From an uncultured Flavobacteriales bacterium (GTDB taxonomy: Bacteria > Bacteroidota > Bacteroidia > Flavobacteriales_G > Salibacteraceae), in assembly GCA_937899835.1 (NCBI GenBank), contig CALCCE010000267.1, positions 1-64,000 of the forward strand: a stretch of 64,000 nucleotides of DNA, written 5' to 3'. The translations under genes were made by a program, and so were the position numbers. How positions within the stretch are numbered: position 1 is the first letter of the stretch; each line of letters opens with the position of its first letter. Below are positions 1-10,400 of the stretch, piece by piece. The notes under the pieces are model-generated. The model ran no database searches and was not told the origin of the DNA. It was given only the letters and a program-made list of their open reading frames with translations.

Positions 1-9
1 TTAAAATAT

Positions 10-70
10 TAATTTTTTTTTTTTTCTTCTCCCCTCCTTTTATTCTTCTTTTTTTTTTATTTCTTCCCTT
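10..70. other. Pyrimidine-rich low-complexity tract
   Basis: An almost pure T/C run on the plus strand (A/G-rich on the minus strand) lying just past the stop codon of the first surface-protein gene. No inverted repeat is visible, so it is not a standard rho-independent terminator, although it sits where one would be expected for the minus-strand gene ending at 133. It could be a transcript 3' end, a low-complexity spacer, or an assembly artefact near a contig edge. Confidence 0.5.
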
Positions 71-132
71 AAAAATACATTTCGGTCTTGTCTTTCTTGC
101 CCTCCCGCTTTTTTACAAATATGTAATAAGGC

Positions 133-3100
133 TTAGTGAACTGTCAGTTTCTGAACTACTGACTCTCCACCGGAGCTAACTTTTACCATATAAATGCCTG
201 CAGCTACCTCACCAAGAGAGATATCTTGGTTTTGAGTACCGCTGATTTGACCGAGGTTCTGGAAGAACACTACCCGGCCTTGCAAGTCCATTACTTCCAC
301 TTGGAAAGTAGCAGAGCTGGCAGCATCCACCATCAAGGTGAAGTTGCCATCGGTTGGATTAGGGAACATAGAAACCAAGGTTTCGTTATTCAATTCCTGA
401 ATTCCAGTGATTGAGGTGGTTACCGTATCCAACAGCGTGTCAGATCCACAGAAGTTAGAAGCAATCAACATGACGGTGTAGGTTCCCGTTTGCGGATAAA
501 CGTGTACTGGATCACTGTCTGTTGAAGTGTTGCCATCGCCAAACATCCAAGTGAAGGAGGTGGCATTGGTAGAGCTGTTAGAGAAGCTCGTAGTCAGATA
601 GCTGATCGAACCGCTGAATCCAGCTACAGCAGGATCCTGAGTTGTTACAGTGATTTGGTCAGAGCTCACACAGTTAAACTGGTCAGTAACCGTTACGCCA
701 TAGGTAGCAGGAGTATTTACCGAAATGGTCTGAGTAGTCTGAGCATTTGGAGTCCAGGCATAGGTACTTCCTGGAATACCTGCATCCAGCGTGAGGTTAT
801 CTCCGGTACAGATAGTAGTGTCGCCAGGTAGATCAGTTTCTACCGATTGGGTAACTACCGTAGAAGCGGTACTGGAGCATCCAAAAGCATCCATTACGTT
901 CACCGAATAGGTGCCAGCTGCAGCAATGCTGATAGTAGCGGTGGTTTCAGAAGTAGACCAGTTGTAGGTACCATTGGCAACACCAGGGTTCAACGTGGCC
1001 GAAGCATTGGCACAAATGTTCTGCGTGGCTGGCAGCGATGCCGGAGTATTGGTTTGTACGTTCACGGTATCTGCTAAAGTTCCACAGTTGTTGGTAACAT
1101 CTACAGAATAAACACCAGTGGTAGTAATCACCAGGAAGTCTGCGGTATCAGTTGTAGACCAAATGTTCTGTGCACCAGGAACACCATTCAGTGTAAGGCT
1201 GTCGCCAGCACAAAGAATAGTAGTGTCGGCACCAAGGGAGAACGCGAAAATCGAGGTAAACTCATCCGCACCAATGTCTGGAGCAGAAAGGCTACGGGTT
1301 TCGCCATCGAAATCCTCCAGAATCAAGGAGTCAAGGTCAGAACCAGTTCCATCTAAGTCACCGTTACAAACGTGCAGGTCGTTTCCAATAGGATTGTAAT
1401 ACAGCGGATCGACGTTAACACCGTTGAGGTCAAAACCTGAAGCCGATTGGAAATCAGACATGGTAGCCTGGTTACCGTTGAAGTAAGACAGGTTAGTACC
1501 CAAACTAAAGTGGTTGTTGTTGTCCATTTCGGTTACTGCAAACGAAGAGTTAATGTATGCTGCAGTACCAGTACCGAAGTTGGCGAAAATGTTGTTTTTG
1601 ATCACATTGGCACCGCCACTCGCTACATATAATGCTTCAGCAAAGGTACTTGTACCAAAAATAGCAACACTGTTGTGAACAATATTTTGATGGCCTGAGT
1701 TGGTCAGGTAAATGCCAGTAAATCCATTGGTAGAGGTGGAATCACCCAAGGAAACGGAGTTATTCGCAACCAAACCTTTCATGGTGGCAGTACCGTCACA
1801 GCTTGAGAGGTAAACACCGAAAGTTGGTACCTGGTTGATCGATTCGATCCGGTTGCCCGTTACTTCCAAGGCGTTGTCACAGAATCCAAAATAGAAACCG
1901 TAAGAAGTGAAGTTGTAAGTAGACAAGGTGCTGAAGACGTTGTTGCGGAACTTCATGTTGTCTTGGCTCTGAGCACGTATACCATATTGGTACTGACGTG
2001 TGAAAAGGTTGTTTTCAATCACCGAACCTGATTCCAGGTTGGTGGTGGAAGAACCGTACCAGTACATACCGTAGCTACCTCCACGAATCTCATTGTCCAT
2101 GAAGTGGTTGTCGTCATCGTTTCCTGTATTGGAGTAGATTACGATTTTGTTGAAGCTGGTGGTCGTGGTGGCCAGATCGCCCGAGAAAATTACTTTTTGG
2201 AACGTGTTGTGTGAAGCTCCATTGGTTACCTCCATTACCCGGGTAAAAGTAGCACCGGTTCCGCTGATGGTCATGTCCCGGAAAGTTACCCAGTCCGTTC
2301 CATCCATTTTCAGGGTGTAGTTATCGGTGGATGAAAAAGCGGCATACGTTAAGTTTACCGATGTCATATTGGTGGTATTACCCACAAATTCTACCGTATT
2401 GACGTTGTCGGCTCCAACGATTTCAATCATTTCGATTTGTTCGTTGTAGGTGCCGTCGGCAACGTTGAACACGACTGGTCCACAAACACCGACACTGTTC
2501 AAAGCAAACACCGCATCAGAGAAGGAGTTGAAGTTGACACCGCCGGTAGCCTGTCCAGCATCAATGGTATAAGTTCCATTCAAAGAAAGTGGAGGCACAA
2601 CAATGGTCATGGTATCGTTAGTGTTTCCACTATCGGGCACCATGTTAGGCATGCTGGTCCAAATCGTAATAACGTCTCCTACACTGTAGGTTACGTTGGT
2701 AGCGACTACCACGTTGCTATCTACCTCACCTTGGGCCAGGCTTCCTGTCCACGATACAGTGGGTTGGGTAACTCCATTGAGAGACCAGTTGATGGTAGCC
2801 GAGTTCAAAGTATCAGTTCCGTAGCCACCAACATTAATGATCACGTTCGTGTCCAAAGCACAGGCCACAAGGGCAGGAGATACAATGGCTGCTACACCAG
2901 CATCGTTTGCTGCCGGACTCAATACTGTAACATCATAATCCTCTACCTCACCATAAGTCTGGTTGGCACAAGGATCAGTTGGAAGAGAGTTCCAGCTACA
3001 ACGTACCCGCATACGGTATACTCCGCCACCTACAGTATTTGGAATGGTGATGGTCCCGGTTTGAGCAGTGGTAGTCCAGGTAGAAGAAGTCCAAACATCT

Positions 3101-3462
3101 TCACCGGGATCAGTAAAATCAAGGTCATTGTTCCAGTCGACCCAAATTTTTTGTCCTTGACTAAAGGTAGGCCCTGAGGTTACCGAAAAGCTAAAGGAAC
3201 CACCTGCCGGAACAGTCACCGTTTGTCCTGTGATGTAGGCATAGTTACCCGGACTACAAGCAGTACCGTTGTTGGTAATGTTGGTCGTACCACCGGTGGT
3301 GGAAAAGTCGGTGATTTGATCACCAAAGGAGCAACCGTTTGAGGTGGCGGGGGTGCAGTATTGTGCAGTGACTGAGCCACTCCAAACACCAGCAATCAAA
3401 AGCCCTGCAAATTGCAGAAATCGGTTGCGGAAGTACGATGATTTAGTAAAGGTTATCTTCAT
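133..3462 (-). CDS. Secreted GEVED / beta-helix / PKD protein with T9SS sorting domain
   Basis: A 1,109-aa exported surface or secreted protein; its ligand or substrate is unknown. A signal peptide of about 33 residues ends near SGSVTA. A GEVED domain follows (about 75-180, with the motif YGEVEDYDV), then a CARDB-like beta-sandwich (185-290). A right-handed parallel beta-helix of NosD/pectate-lyase type covers about 295-735, with many Asn-rich turns such as NNLF and NNVF. Ig-like modules (745-965) and a PKD domain (about 970-1025, FGDGNTSTDSDPVHVYP) come next. The last 80 residues are a type A T9SS sorting domain with FPNPTDG and a GIYMVKV strand. The protein is therefore expected to cross the outer membrane by T9SS and be anchored or released. 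From the CARDB module to the C-terminus it closely resembles the next gene; only the N-terminal module differs. An adhesin or a polysaccharide-binding protein are both possible; I see no catalytic motif. Confidence 0.88.
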   Translation of the reverse strand: MKITFTKSSYFRNRFLQFAGLLIAGVWSGSVTAQYCTPATSNGCSFGDQITDFSTTGGTTNITNNGTACSPGNYAYITGQTVTVPAGGSFSFSVTSGPTFSQGQKIWVDWNNDLDFTDPGEDVWTSSTWTTTAQTGTITIPNTVGGGVYRMRVRCSWNSLPTDPCANQTYGEVEDYDVTVLSPAANDAGVAAIVSPALVACALDTNVIINVGGYGTDTLNSATINWSLNGVTQPTVSWTGSLAQGEVDSNVVVATNVTYSVGDVITIWTSMPNMVPDSGNTNDTMTIVVPPLSLNGTYTIDAGQATGGVNFNSFSDAVFALNSVGVCGPVVFNVADGTYNEQIEMIEIVGADNVNTVEFVGNTTNMTSVNLTYAAFSSTDNYTLKMDGTDWVTFRDMTISGTGATFTRVMEVTNGASHNTFQKVIFSGDLATTTTSFNKIVIYSNTGNDDDNHFMDNEIRGGSYGMYWYGSSTTNLESGSVIENNLFTRQYQYGIRAQSQDNMKFRNNVFSTLSTYNFTSYGFYFGFCDNALEVTGNRIESINQVPTFGVYLSSCDGTATMKGLVANNSVSLGDSTSTNGFTGIYLTNSGHQNIVHNSVAIFGTSTFAEALYVASGGANVIKNNIFANFGTGTAAYINSSFAVTEMDNNNHFSLGTNLSYFNGNQATMSDFQSASGFDLNGVNVDPLYYNPIGNDLHVCNGDLDGTGSDLDSLILEDFDGETRSLSAPDIGADEFTSIFAFSLGADTTILCAGDSLTLNGVPGAQNIWSTTDTADFLVITTTGVYSVDVTNNCGTLADTVNVQTNTPASLPATQNICANASATLNPGVANGTYNWSTSETTATISIAAAGTYSVNVMDAFGCSSTASTVVTQSVETDLPGDTTICTGDNLTLDAGIPGSTYAWTPNAQTTQTISVNTPATYGVTVTDQFNCVSSDQITVTTQDPAVAGFSGSISYLTTSFSNSSTNATSFTWMFGDGNTSTDSDPVHVYPQTGTYTVMLIASNFCGSDTLLDTVTTSITGIQELNNETLVSMFPNPTDGNFTLMVDAASSATFQVEVMDLQGRVVFFQNLGQISGTQNQDISLGEVAAGIYMVKVSSGGESVVQKLTVH

Positions 3463-3614
3463 ACAAGAGCAATTAGATTATAAACAGAATTATCTATTGA
3501 TTAAAATTAAAGCAGTCTAAAATAGGAAATTAATGATTACGTCTACCGGGTTGATAAGCATAGAATTTTGTTACAAGCTTGTACTCGTAAAAGCCTGTTG
3601 AACAGGGCAAAAAA

Positions 3615-3638
3615 AAGGCGGCCCACTCGGGCCGCCTT
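3615..3638 (-). terminator. Rho-independent terminator of the second surface-protein gene
   Basis: A perfect 10-bp stem (AAGGCGGCCC / GGGCCGCCTT) with loop ACTC. On the minus strand it is followed by a run of T. It lies 26 bases past the stop codon of the gene ending at 3664 and separates it from the next minus-strand gene. Confidence 0.9.
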
Positions 3639-3663
3639 CTAAAAAAGTAAGTTCTAAAATCGA

Positions 3664-6600
3664 CTACTCGACAACCAACTTTCGAATCACACTGCCAGAA
3701 GCAGTTTCCACTTTCAAGAAGTAGACGCCTGCACCTTGCTCAGCCAGAGAAAGGTCACGGCGTACCGAACCTGAATTGGTTAAGATGTTTTCAAAAGCAA
3801 CCACACGGCCATCAATGGCGGTGATGGTGTAGGTAACAGAGTTTCCGGAAACGTTCTCCATCTCCAAAGTGAATTCACCTTGGCTTGGGTTAGGATATAC
3901 TGCCATGGTACCTTCACTCAATACTTGCGAGATGCCTACAACAGAAGTGTTGATGGTGTCGAAGAGGGAATCGGTACCACACATGTTGGACACCACTTGC
4001 AAAGCAACGAAAGTTCCTTGTTGTGGGTAAATGTGTACTGGGTTATCCAAAGTAGACGATTGACCATCACCAAAGAACCATTGAGTCGTTCCACCCACCG
4101 ATGAATTGGTGAATTGAGCGGTGAGGAAAGCCACCGTCGTGGAGAAGCCAGCTACTGGCGCATCCAAAGTAGTCAATACCATTTGATCGGTACTTACACA
4201 GTTGAACTGGTCAGTTACCGTTACACCATAGGTTCCAGAACTGTTTACCGTTACGGTTTGTCCGGTTTGACCACCAGGAGTCCAGGCATAAGTGCTGCCA
4301 GGAAGACCGGCATCCAATACCAATTGATCACCAGTACAAATCATGGTGTCATTCTGAATGTCGGTATCAACTGACTGGGTAATGATGGTGCTGTCCATAG
4401 AGGTACAACCAAATTGATCGACAACCATTACCGAATACACACCAGGACCGCTCACAGTAATACTTTGAGTAGTTTCTGAGGTAGACCAGTTGTAGGTACT
4501 GTTGGTGAGTACCGCATCCAGGGTAGTGGATTGGTTGGCACAAATGTTAGCAGTAGCAGGAAGCGATACCGCGGTATTCATCACAGTGTTGATGGTATCC
4601 GTCGAAGTACCACAGTTGTTGGTTACATCAACCGACCATGTGCCTACAGAAGATACGTCCAAGGTTACAGTTGAATCCAAAGTGCTCCAAATGTTTTGAG
4701 CACCAGGCACACCCACAAGCGTAAGGGTATCACCCATACAAATAGTAGTAGTGTCTGCTCCGAGCGAAAAGCCAGTGATTGAAGTAAACTCATCTGCTCC
4801 AATATCAGGAGAAGAAGTGGTACGCATTTCGCCATCAAAGTCCATCAATACCAGTGGGCTGATGTCAGCTCCTGTATTGTCCAGGGTATCGTTACAAATG
4901 TGCAGATCGTTGGCCTGATAATCATAGTACTGTGGATCGGTCTCGTAACTGTTGAGGTCGAAACCTGAAGCAGCTTGCCAATCGGATAGTGTAGCCTGGT
5001 TACCATTGAAGAAACCAACATTGCTGCCGTTGGTGTAGAAGGCGTTATTGTCCATTTGGGTCACTGCGAAAGTGTTGGAAATGTAGCAAGCATAACCGTT
5101 ACCAAAGTTGGCCATAATGTTGTTCAACACTTTGTTGGCACCACCACTGGGAATCCAGAGTCCACGACCTGTAGTAGAAGTACCTTCAACAGCAACACTG
5201 TTGTGTACTACGTTTTGATAGCCTGAGTTGGACATGTAGATACCGTAGAAAGCCGAGCCATTAGCAGAATCACCTACGTGAACGGCATTGTTGGCTACCA
5301 AACCTTGTTGGGTAGCAGTACCGTCACAGTTGGCCATGTAGATACCGTAGCGAGGTACCAAAGTATTGGCTTCAACACGGTTGCCAGTACATTCGAATTC
5401 GTTGTCTGCGTAGAAGAAATAGAATCCGTAAGAAGTTCCGGTATAAGTAGAAAGCGTACTGAACACATTGTCGCGGAATTTCATGTTGCTGGTATACCAG
5501 GAGCGAATTCCGTAGTAGTACTGACGGGTGAACAGGTTATTTTCAATAACCGTTCCTTCTTCGAGAGTCGTGGTGTTTGATCCGTACCAGTACATACCAT
5601 AACTACCACCCCGAATTTCGTTGTTCCGGAAGGTGTTGTAGTTGTCCAGACCGTTGTTCGACCAGATGACTACTTTGTTAGTAGAAGTGGTGGTGGTATT
5701 AAGGTCACCAGCAATGATACAATCTTCGATGGTATTGCTATCAGAACCTCCGTTAATATCAATTACGTGGCTCCAGGTAGTACCAGTGTTCGAGATTGTC
5801 ATGTTGCTGAAGTTGAACCAATCAGCACCATCAAATTTTACCGTGTAGTTATCAGCAGAGTTGATGGAGGCATAGGTCAAATCAACCATGGTTGCATTGC
5901 TTCCCATACCGTTAAAATATATGGGAGAAGTTGGGCTGGCTCCTAACACAGTCACCAATGACACTTGCTCGTTGTAAGTTCCGGCGGCAACATTAAATAC
6001 TACAGTATCAGTGATACCACAGTTAGAAAGTGCTGCTACAGCATCGTTGAAGGTTTGAAAGTTCGAACCTCCGGTAGCCACTGCACCATCAATGGTGTAG
6101 GAACCTGCAAGACCAGTACAGAGGGAATCCATAATGGTATCGTTAGCGGAGTTGCTGTCCAATGTACCGATGCCGTTTACGTCAGCTACCCAGGTAGAAA
6201 TACCATAAGTACCGTTCGAAGGAACGTTAAATGGGGTAGGGAAGGTGTAAGTATAAGTCCCACCAGGACCCAATGGACTTGGGAAAGTGAAGTTGTCAGT
6301 AAGTACAGTAGCTCCACCGTTGAAAGAGTAAGCGATATCAGCGCTATCAATGGTGTCGGCTGCTGAGTTGGTTACTTGCACCTGCAAAATGTTGTTACCC
6401 ACTTGCAAAGAACTAGGACCAACAATAGAGGTCATAGCGAGATCAAGGCCAGAAGCCAAGGTGTAACGCACACCACCATTAAATTGACGAGGGTGGAAAG
6501 TTGGGTTGGGAATACTTCCGCCATAACCAACGTTGGTTCCAGTTTCAATCGTGATGTTTCCGTCGGAGTAAGGGTTTCCGTTGGCGGAATTAAAAGTGGT

Positions 6601-7002
6601 GTAAACCACACTACAACTGGAACACCCAATGTAAAAGCGATAGGTAGTTCCTGCATTCATCAAGAGAGTAACAGGAATAGGGAGTTGGGTAATGACAGGT
6701 GTTAAACCAGTACTTGCTCCGGTTACCGAGGCAGATCCTAATTGCGTCCAGGCTGGAGTGGTAATGTTTGGAGGACCGGTTAGGTCAGTAGTCGAATACC
6801 AAATTTCAATGTTTTGGGAAGAGGATTGCAATGCAGCATTGAATCCGGTGATAATGATGTTGGCGTTGGCCGTCACCTGGAAAGCAGTACCTCCTGAACC
6901 GTTACCACCATTGAGCGGGGGTACCGTGTTGAAAGTAATCTGAGACCATCCGAGGGAATAAGCCAAAGTAGCCACTACAAAAGTTAGTAGAGCTTTCTTC
7001 AT
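3664..7002 (-). CDS. Secreted beta-helix / PKD protein with T9SS sorting domain, paralogue of the neighbour
   Basis: A 1,112-aa exported protein with a signal peptide of about 20 residues (MKKALLTFVVATLAYSLGWS). The N-terminal module (about 21-180) is unlike the GEVED domain of the neighbour and looks like an all-beta domain; it holds the pair CSSCS. A CARDB-like domain (185-290), a parallel beta-helix (295-735), Ig-like repeats, a PKD-type domain (FGDGQSSTLDNPVHIYP) and a T9SS type A sorting domain (YPNPSQG, GVYFLKV) follow in the same order as in the gene at 133-3462. Much of the beta-helix is near-identical to that paralogue, for example NEIRGGSYGMYWYGS in both. This is a tandem duplication with replacement of the N-terminal module. 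The gene has its own terminator. No strong promoter match was found upstream, only a -7-like TACATTTA (minus strand, 7105-7098) without a -33 box. Confidence 0.88.
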   Translation of the reverse strand: MKKALLTFVVATLAYSLGWSQITFNTVPPLNGGNGSGGTAFQVTANANIIITGFNAALQSSSQNIEIWYSTTDLTGPPNITTPAWTQLGSASVTGASTGLTPVITQLPIPVTLLMNAGTTYRFYIGCSSCSVVYTTFNSANGNPYSDGNITIETGTNVGYGGSIPNPTFHPRQFNGGVRYTLASGLDLAMTSIVGPSSLQVGNNILQVQVTNSAADTIDSADIAYSFNGGATVLTDNFTFPSPLGPGGTYTYTFPTPFNVPSNGTYGISTWVADVNGIGTLDSNSANDTIMDSLCTGLAGSYTIDGAVATGGSNFQTFNDAVAALSNCGITDTVVFNVAAGTYNEQVSLVTVLGASPTSPIYFNGMGSNATMVDLTYASINSADNYTVKFDGADWFNFSNMTISNTGTTWSHVIDINGGSDSNTIEDCIIAGDLNTTTTSTNKVVIWSNNGLDNYNTFRNNEIRGGSYGMYWYGSNTTTLEEGTVIENNLFTRQYYYGIRSWYTSNMKFRDNVFSTLSTYTGTSYGFYFFYADNEFECTGNRVEANTLVPRYGIYMANCDGTATQQGLVANNAVHVGDSANGSAFYGIYMSNSGYQNVVHNSVAVEGTSTTGRGLWIPSGGANKVLNNIMANFGNGYACYISNTFAVTQMDNNAFYTNGSNVGFFNGNQATLSDWQAASGFDLNSYETDPQYYDYQANDLHICNDTLDNTGADISPLVLMDFDGEMRTTSSPDIGADEFTSITGFSLGADTTTICMGDTLTLVGVPGAQNIWSTLDSTVTLDVSSVGTWSVDVTNNCGTSTDTINTVMNTAVSLPATANICANQSTTLDAVLTNSTYNWSTSETTQSITVSGPGVYSVMVVDQFGCTSMDSTIITQSVDTDIQNDTMICTGDQLVLDAGLPGSTYAWTPGGQTGQTVTVNSSGTYGVTVTDQFNCVSTDQMVLTTLDAPVAGFSTTVAFLTAQFTNSSVGGTTQWFFGDGQSSTLDNPVHIYPQQGTFVALQVVSNMCGTDSLFDTINTSVVGISQVLSEGTMAVYPNPSQGEFTLEMENVSGNSVTYTITAIDGRVVAFENILTNSGSVRRDLSLAEQGAGVYFLKVETASGSVIRKLVVE

Positions 7003-7409
7003 ACTTGACTGGTTAATTGTTGATTAGCAATAGGTTAAAGACTGGAGCATGGATATACATCTTTCCAGCAGAAGCGCTAATATACAGGACAAATACTTAA
7101 ATGTAAAATGATATTCGGGGGGGCGGGTCTAAGGAAACCCTCAAAAACTTGGTCCTCTGAAGCTCCCAAATAAAATTTGGTGCACCGGGGTTTGTTGGAC
7201 CAATAACTCACATGTTGGTAACTGAGGCGTTGATTAGCCGACAGTTACATTTGATTTTTTTTGTCGTAAAAGTGACGAATTATTGGATTCCTTAGATGAA
7301 ATTGATCAGCCTAAAGATGAACAGGTTTTTATTCTTGGTTTTTTATTCTGTGTACTTGACGGTGTTCTGCTAGAACTATTCCTAAGGTTTTAACAAATTG
7401 GTAAAAGAA
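7003..7409. other. Intergenic region without a recognisable gene
   Basis: About 400 bases between the start of the 1,112-aa surface-protein gene and the terminator of the 3,497-aa gene. It must hold the promoter of the former. A G-rich stretch (GGGGGGGCGGG, 7117-7127) lies in it. On the plus strand TACATTTG (7246-7253) matches the -7 consensus but has no suitably spaced -33 box and no gene behind it. No tRNA or convincing small reading frame was seen. Confidence 0.5.
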
Positions 7410-7440
7410 AACGGGCCACCCATAATATGAGCGGCCCGTT
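7410..7440 (-). terminator. Rho-independent terminator of the giant adhesin gene
   Basis: Stem AACGGGCC / GGCCCGTT with an AT-rich loop, 28 bases past the stop codon of the gene ending at 7468. On the minus strand it is followed by TTTCTTTTAC. The stem is shorter and the loop larger than in the other terminators of this window. Confidence 0.75.
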
Positions 7441-7467
7441 CAAAGCACATTACCAGTTAGGGTTGGT

Positions 7468-10400
7468 TCATTTCACCGATACACGGTTGACATACGACCG
7501 CGTTGGAGTGGTTACCCGGACAAGGTAAATACCTTGTGCTTCCTCCGTGAAGTTCAACGACTTCCTGAAAACACCGGGAATATTGGCAATGTACTCTTGA
7601 TAAACGACCCTGCCTTGCAGGCTGATTACCGTCACCTCTACGTCTTCGCCGGACAGGCCGGTGATTTCCATTTGGAGCCATCCGTCAGTAGGGTTCGGGA
7701 AATAACTTATCTGAGCATCATCACTGATGGTGCGAATTCCTGTACATGGATCAGAAACCAGTTCAATCTGATCAGTTCCCGTACAACCGTTAGCATCGGT
7801 TACGGTAACGGTGTAGGTGCCAGCCGCAGAAACGGTAATGGTTTGTGTGGTATCAGCGCTACCAGACCATTGGTAAGAGACGAATCCACTGCCTGCATCC
7901 AGATCATAGGTGTAAGGTGCACAAATGGTATCCACTGCTGGACCAAGGTCTACCACCGGTGCTGCGTTGGTGAAACCTACTGCAACCGATCCTGAATCGA
8001 TACATCCATTGGTATCTGCTACCACAACCACATAGTTGCCAGCACTCAGGTTGCTTGCAGTGGCGGTAGTTTGGTTAGCGGCATCATTCCATGTGTAGCT
8101 GAATGGACCAGTAGTGCCGGTTGCGGTTACCGTTGCAGTGCCATCATCGCCCCCTTCACAAATTACGTCTGTAGCACTCAGGCTAAGGCTAAATGCATCG
8201 TACAGCGAAAGCTGGAAGGTAGCAGAGTTCGAACAAGTGTTGCTATCAGTGACTGTGACCGAATACAAGCCGGCGGTATCCACCGTAATGCTTGCTGAAC
8301 TATCACCATTGGACCAGAGGTAGCTGGTGAAGCTTCCTGGTGTGAGGACGGTAGAGGTACCAATACAAATAGTACCACTGTCTCCCAGGCTTACTATCGG
8401 CAAGTTGTTGGTGAAGTTCACTACAATCGAATCGCTGATGGTACATCCGTTTGAATCGGTTACCGTGTAGAAATAGGAGCCTGCCATCAGGCCATTAACT
8501 GTATCTCCACTGAGGCCAGTTGTGGACCAGGTATAAGCATAAGGTACCGTGCCTCCGGTAGTAGTAATAACTGCACTACCATCGCTTCCTCCGAAGCAGG
8601 TAACATCAGTCACTGTACTACTACTTGATAGTGCCATTGGCTCACTAATAGTGACGGATGCAGTAGCTGTACAGCCATTATCATCAGTAACGGTGACGGT
8701 ATAGTTTCCAGCGGCCAGGCCAGTAGCAGTTGCAGTGGTAGCTCCTGAGCTCCATGCATAGGCGTAAGGGCTTGTACCTCCGGTAGCAGCAGCAGTTGCG
8801 CTTCCGTCGGCACCTCCATTACAGCTTACGTTGTTATCCATAGTGGTAGTAGCAACAAGTACTGCTGGCTCGGTGATCGTTACTGATGAAGTATCTGTAC
8901 AACCGTTCGCGTCAGTCACCGTCACGGTATAAGTTCCTGCACCGATTCCGGTGATAGAAGCGGTTGTGCCACTGTTGCTCCAAGCGTATGTATATGGAGA
9001 AGTACCACCAGTGGCAGACGCTGTTGCTCCACCATTCAACAGGCCATTACAAGTGACATTGCTATCTGCTACAGTAGCAGCCACCAGTACGGCAGGCTCA
9101 GTAATGGTAACTGAGGTGCTGTCGGTACAGCCGTTAGCATCGGTAATGGTAACGGTGTATGTACCCGCACCAACGTTGCTGAGGTTGGCCATAGAACTAC
9201 TGTTGCTCCATGCATAAGTATAAGGCATTGTACCACCTGTGGAGGAGGTAGTTGCCGAACCATCCGTCAAACTGTTACAGGAAACGTTGGTAGAGGTGTC
9301 CACTGAAATGCCAAGAGGCATTGGTTCAGTAATGGTCACTGAAGCACTGTCGGTACAACCGTTTGCATCAGTGATGGTGACCGAATAAGTACCTGCCGCT
9401 ACTCCGGTTATTCCTGCCGTGGTTGCCAGGTTGCTCCATTGATAGGTATATGCACCAGTTCCTCCAGTTGCGGAAGCAGTAGCGCCACCGTCAGAAAAGC
9501 CGTTGCAACTCACATTGGAGTCAACCACAGTGCTGGCAACAACCATTGCGGGTTCGGTAATAACTGCTGAAGAAGAATCGGTACACCCGTTAGCATCCGT
9601 TACCGTCACAGAGTAGGTTCCTGCGACTACGCCCGTGATGCTGGCCGTGGTGGCACTATTGCTCCAATTGAAGGTATACGGACTAGTTCCACCTGTAGCC
9701 GAGGCAGTTGCTCCACCGTTGGAGGCTCCAAAGCAAGTAACGTTGCTGTCGATTACCGTGGCAGATGCTAAAGTGATTGGTTCAGTGATCGTTACAGAAC
9801 CACTGTCCGTACATCCATTGGCATCTGTAATGGTTACTGAGTAAGTGCCGGCAATTACTCCAGTAATGGCGGCAGAGGTGGCACTGTTGTTCCATGCGTA
9901 GGTATAAGGCATAGTACCCCCAGTAGCTGAGGCAGTCGCTCCACCATCAGAAAATCCATTACAAGAAACATTCGAATCTACTGTAATGACAGTGCTAAGC
10001 ACCATTGGTTCGGTAACAGCAGCTACAACAGCAATTGCGCAGTTGTTGGCATCCGTTACGGTTACTGGGTAGTTACCCGCAGTCAAACCGGTTTGGGAAT
10101 TGGAGGTACTACCGTTGGGCCATGCATAGGTGTAAGGCATTACTCCACCTGTAGCGGTGATGGTAGCAGCACCGTCACTAAGTCCGTTACAACTTACAGA
10201 GGTTAGTGAGCTTACTGAGCCATTCAAAGTAGAAGGCTGAGTAACGGTGGCCGATGCGGTGTCGGTACAGCCGTTGGCATCGGTTACAGTAACAATATAG
10301 TTACCGGCAACCAATCCGGTATCCAGAGCATTGGTGCCTCCTGAAGGCCAACTGTAAGTATAGGCTCCGGTTCCTCCGGTGGCAGCCACTAGTGCAGCTC

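Noticed and set aside
2437-3177. 246-aa plus-strand open frame opposite the first surface-protein gene
   Set aside because: It is a shadow of the Thr/Ser/Val-rich coding strand: low-complexity composition, no domain resemblance and no promoter.
7246-7253. Plus-strand TACATTTG, a full match to the -7 promoter box
   Set aside because: No TTTG/TTG at suitable spacing upstream and no plus-strand gene downstream; probably a chance match.
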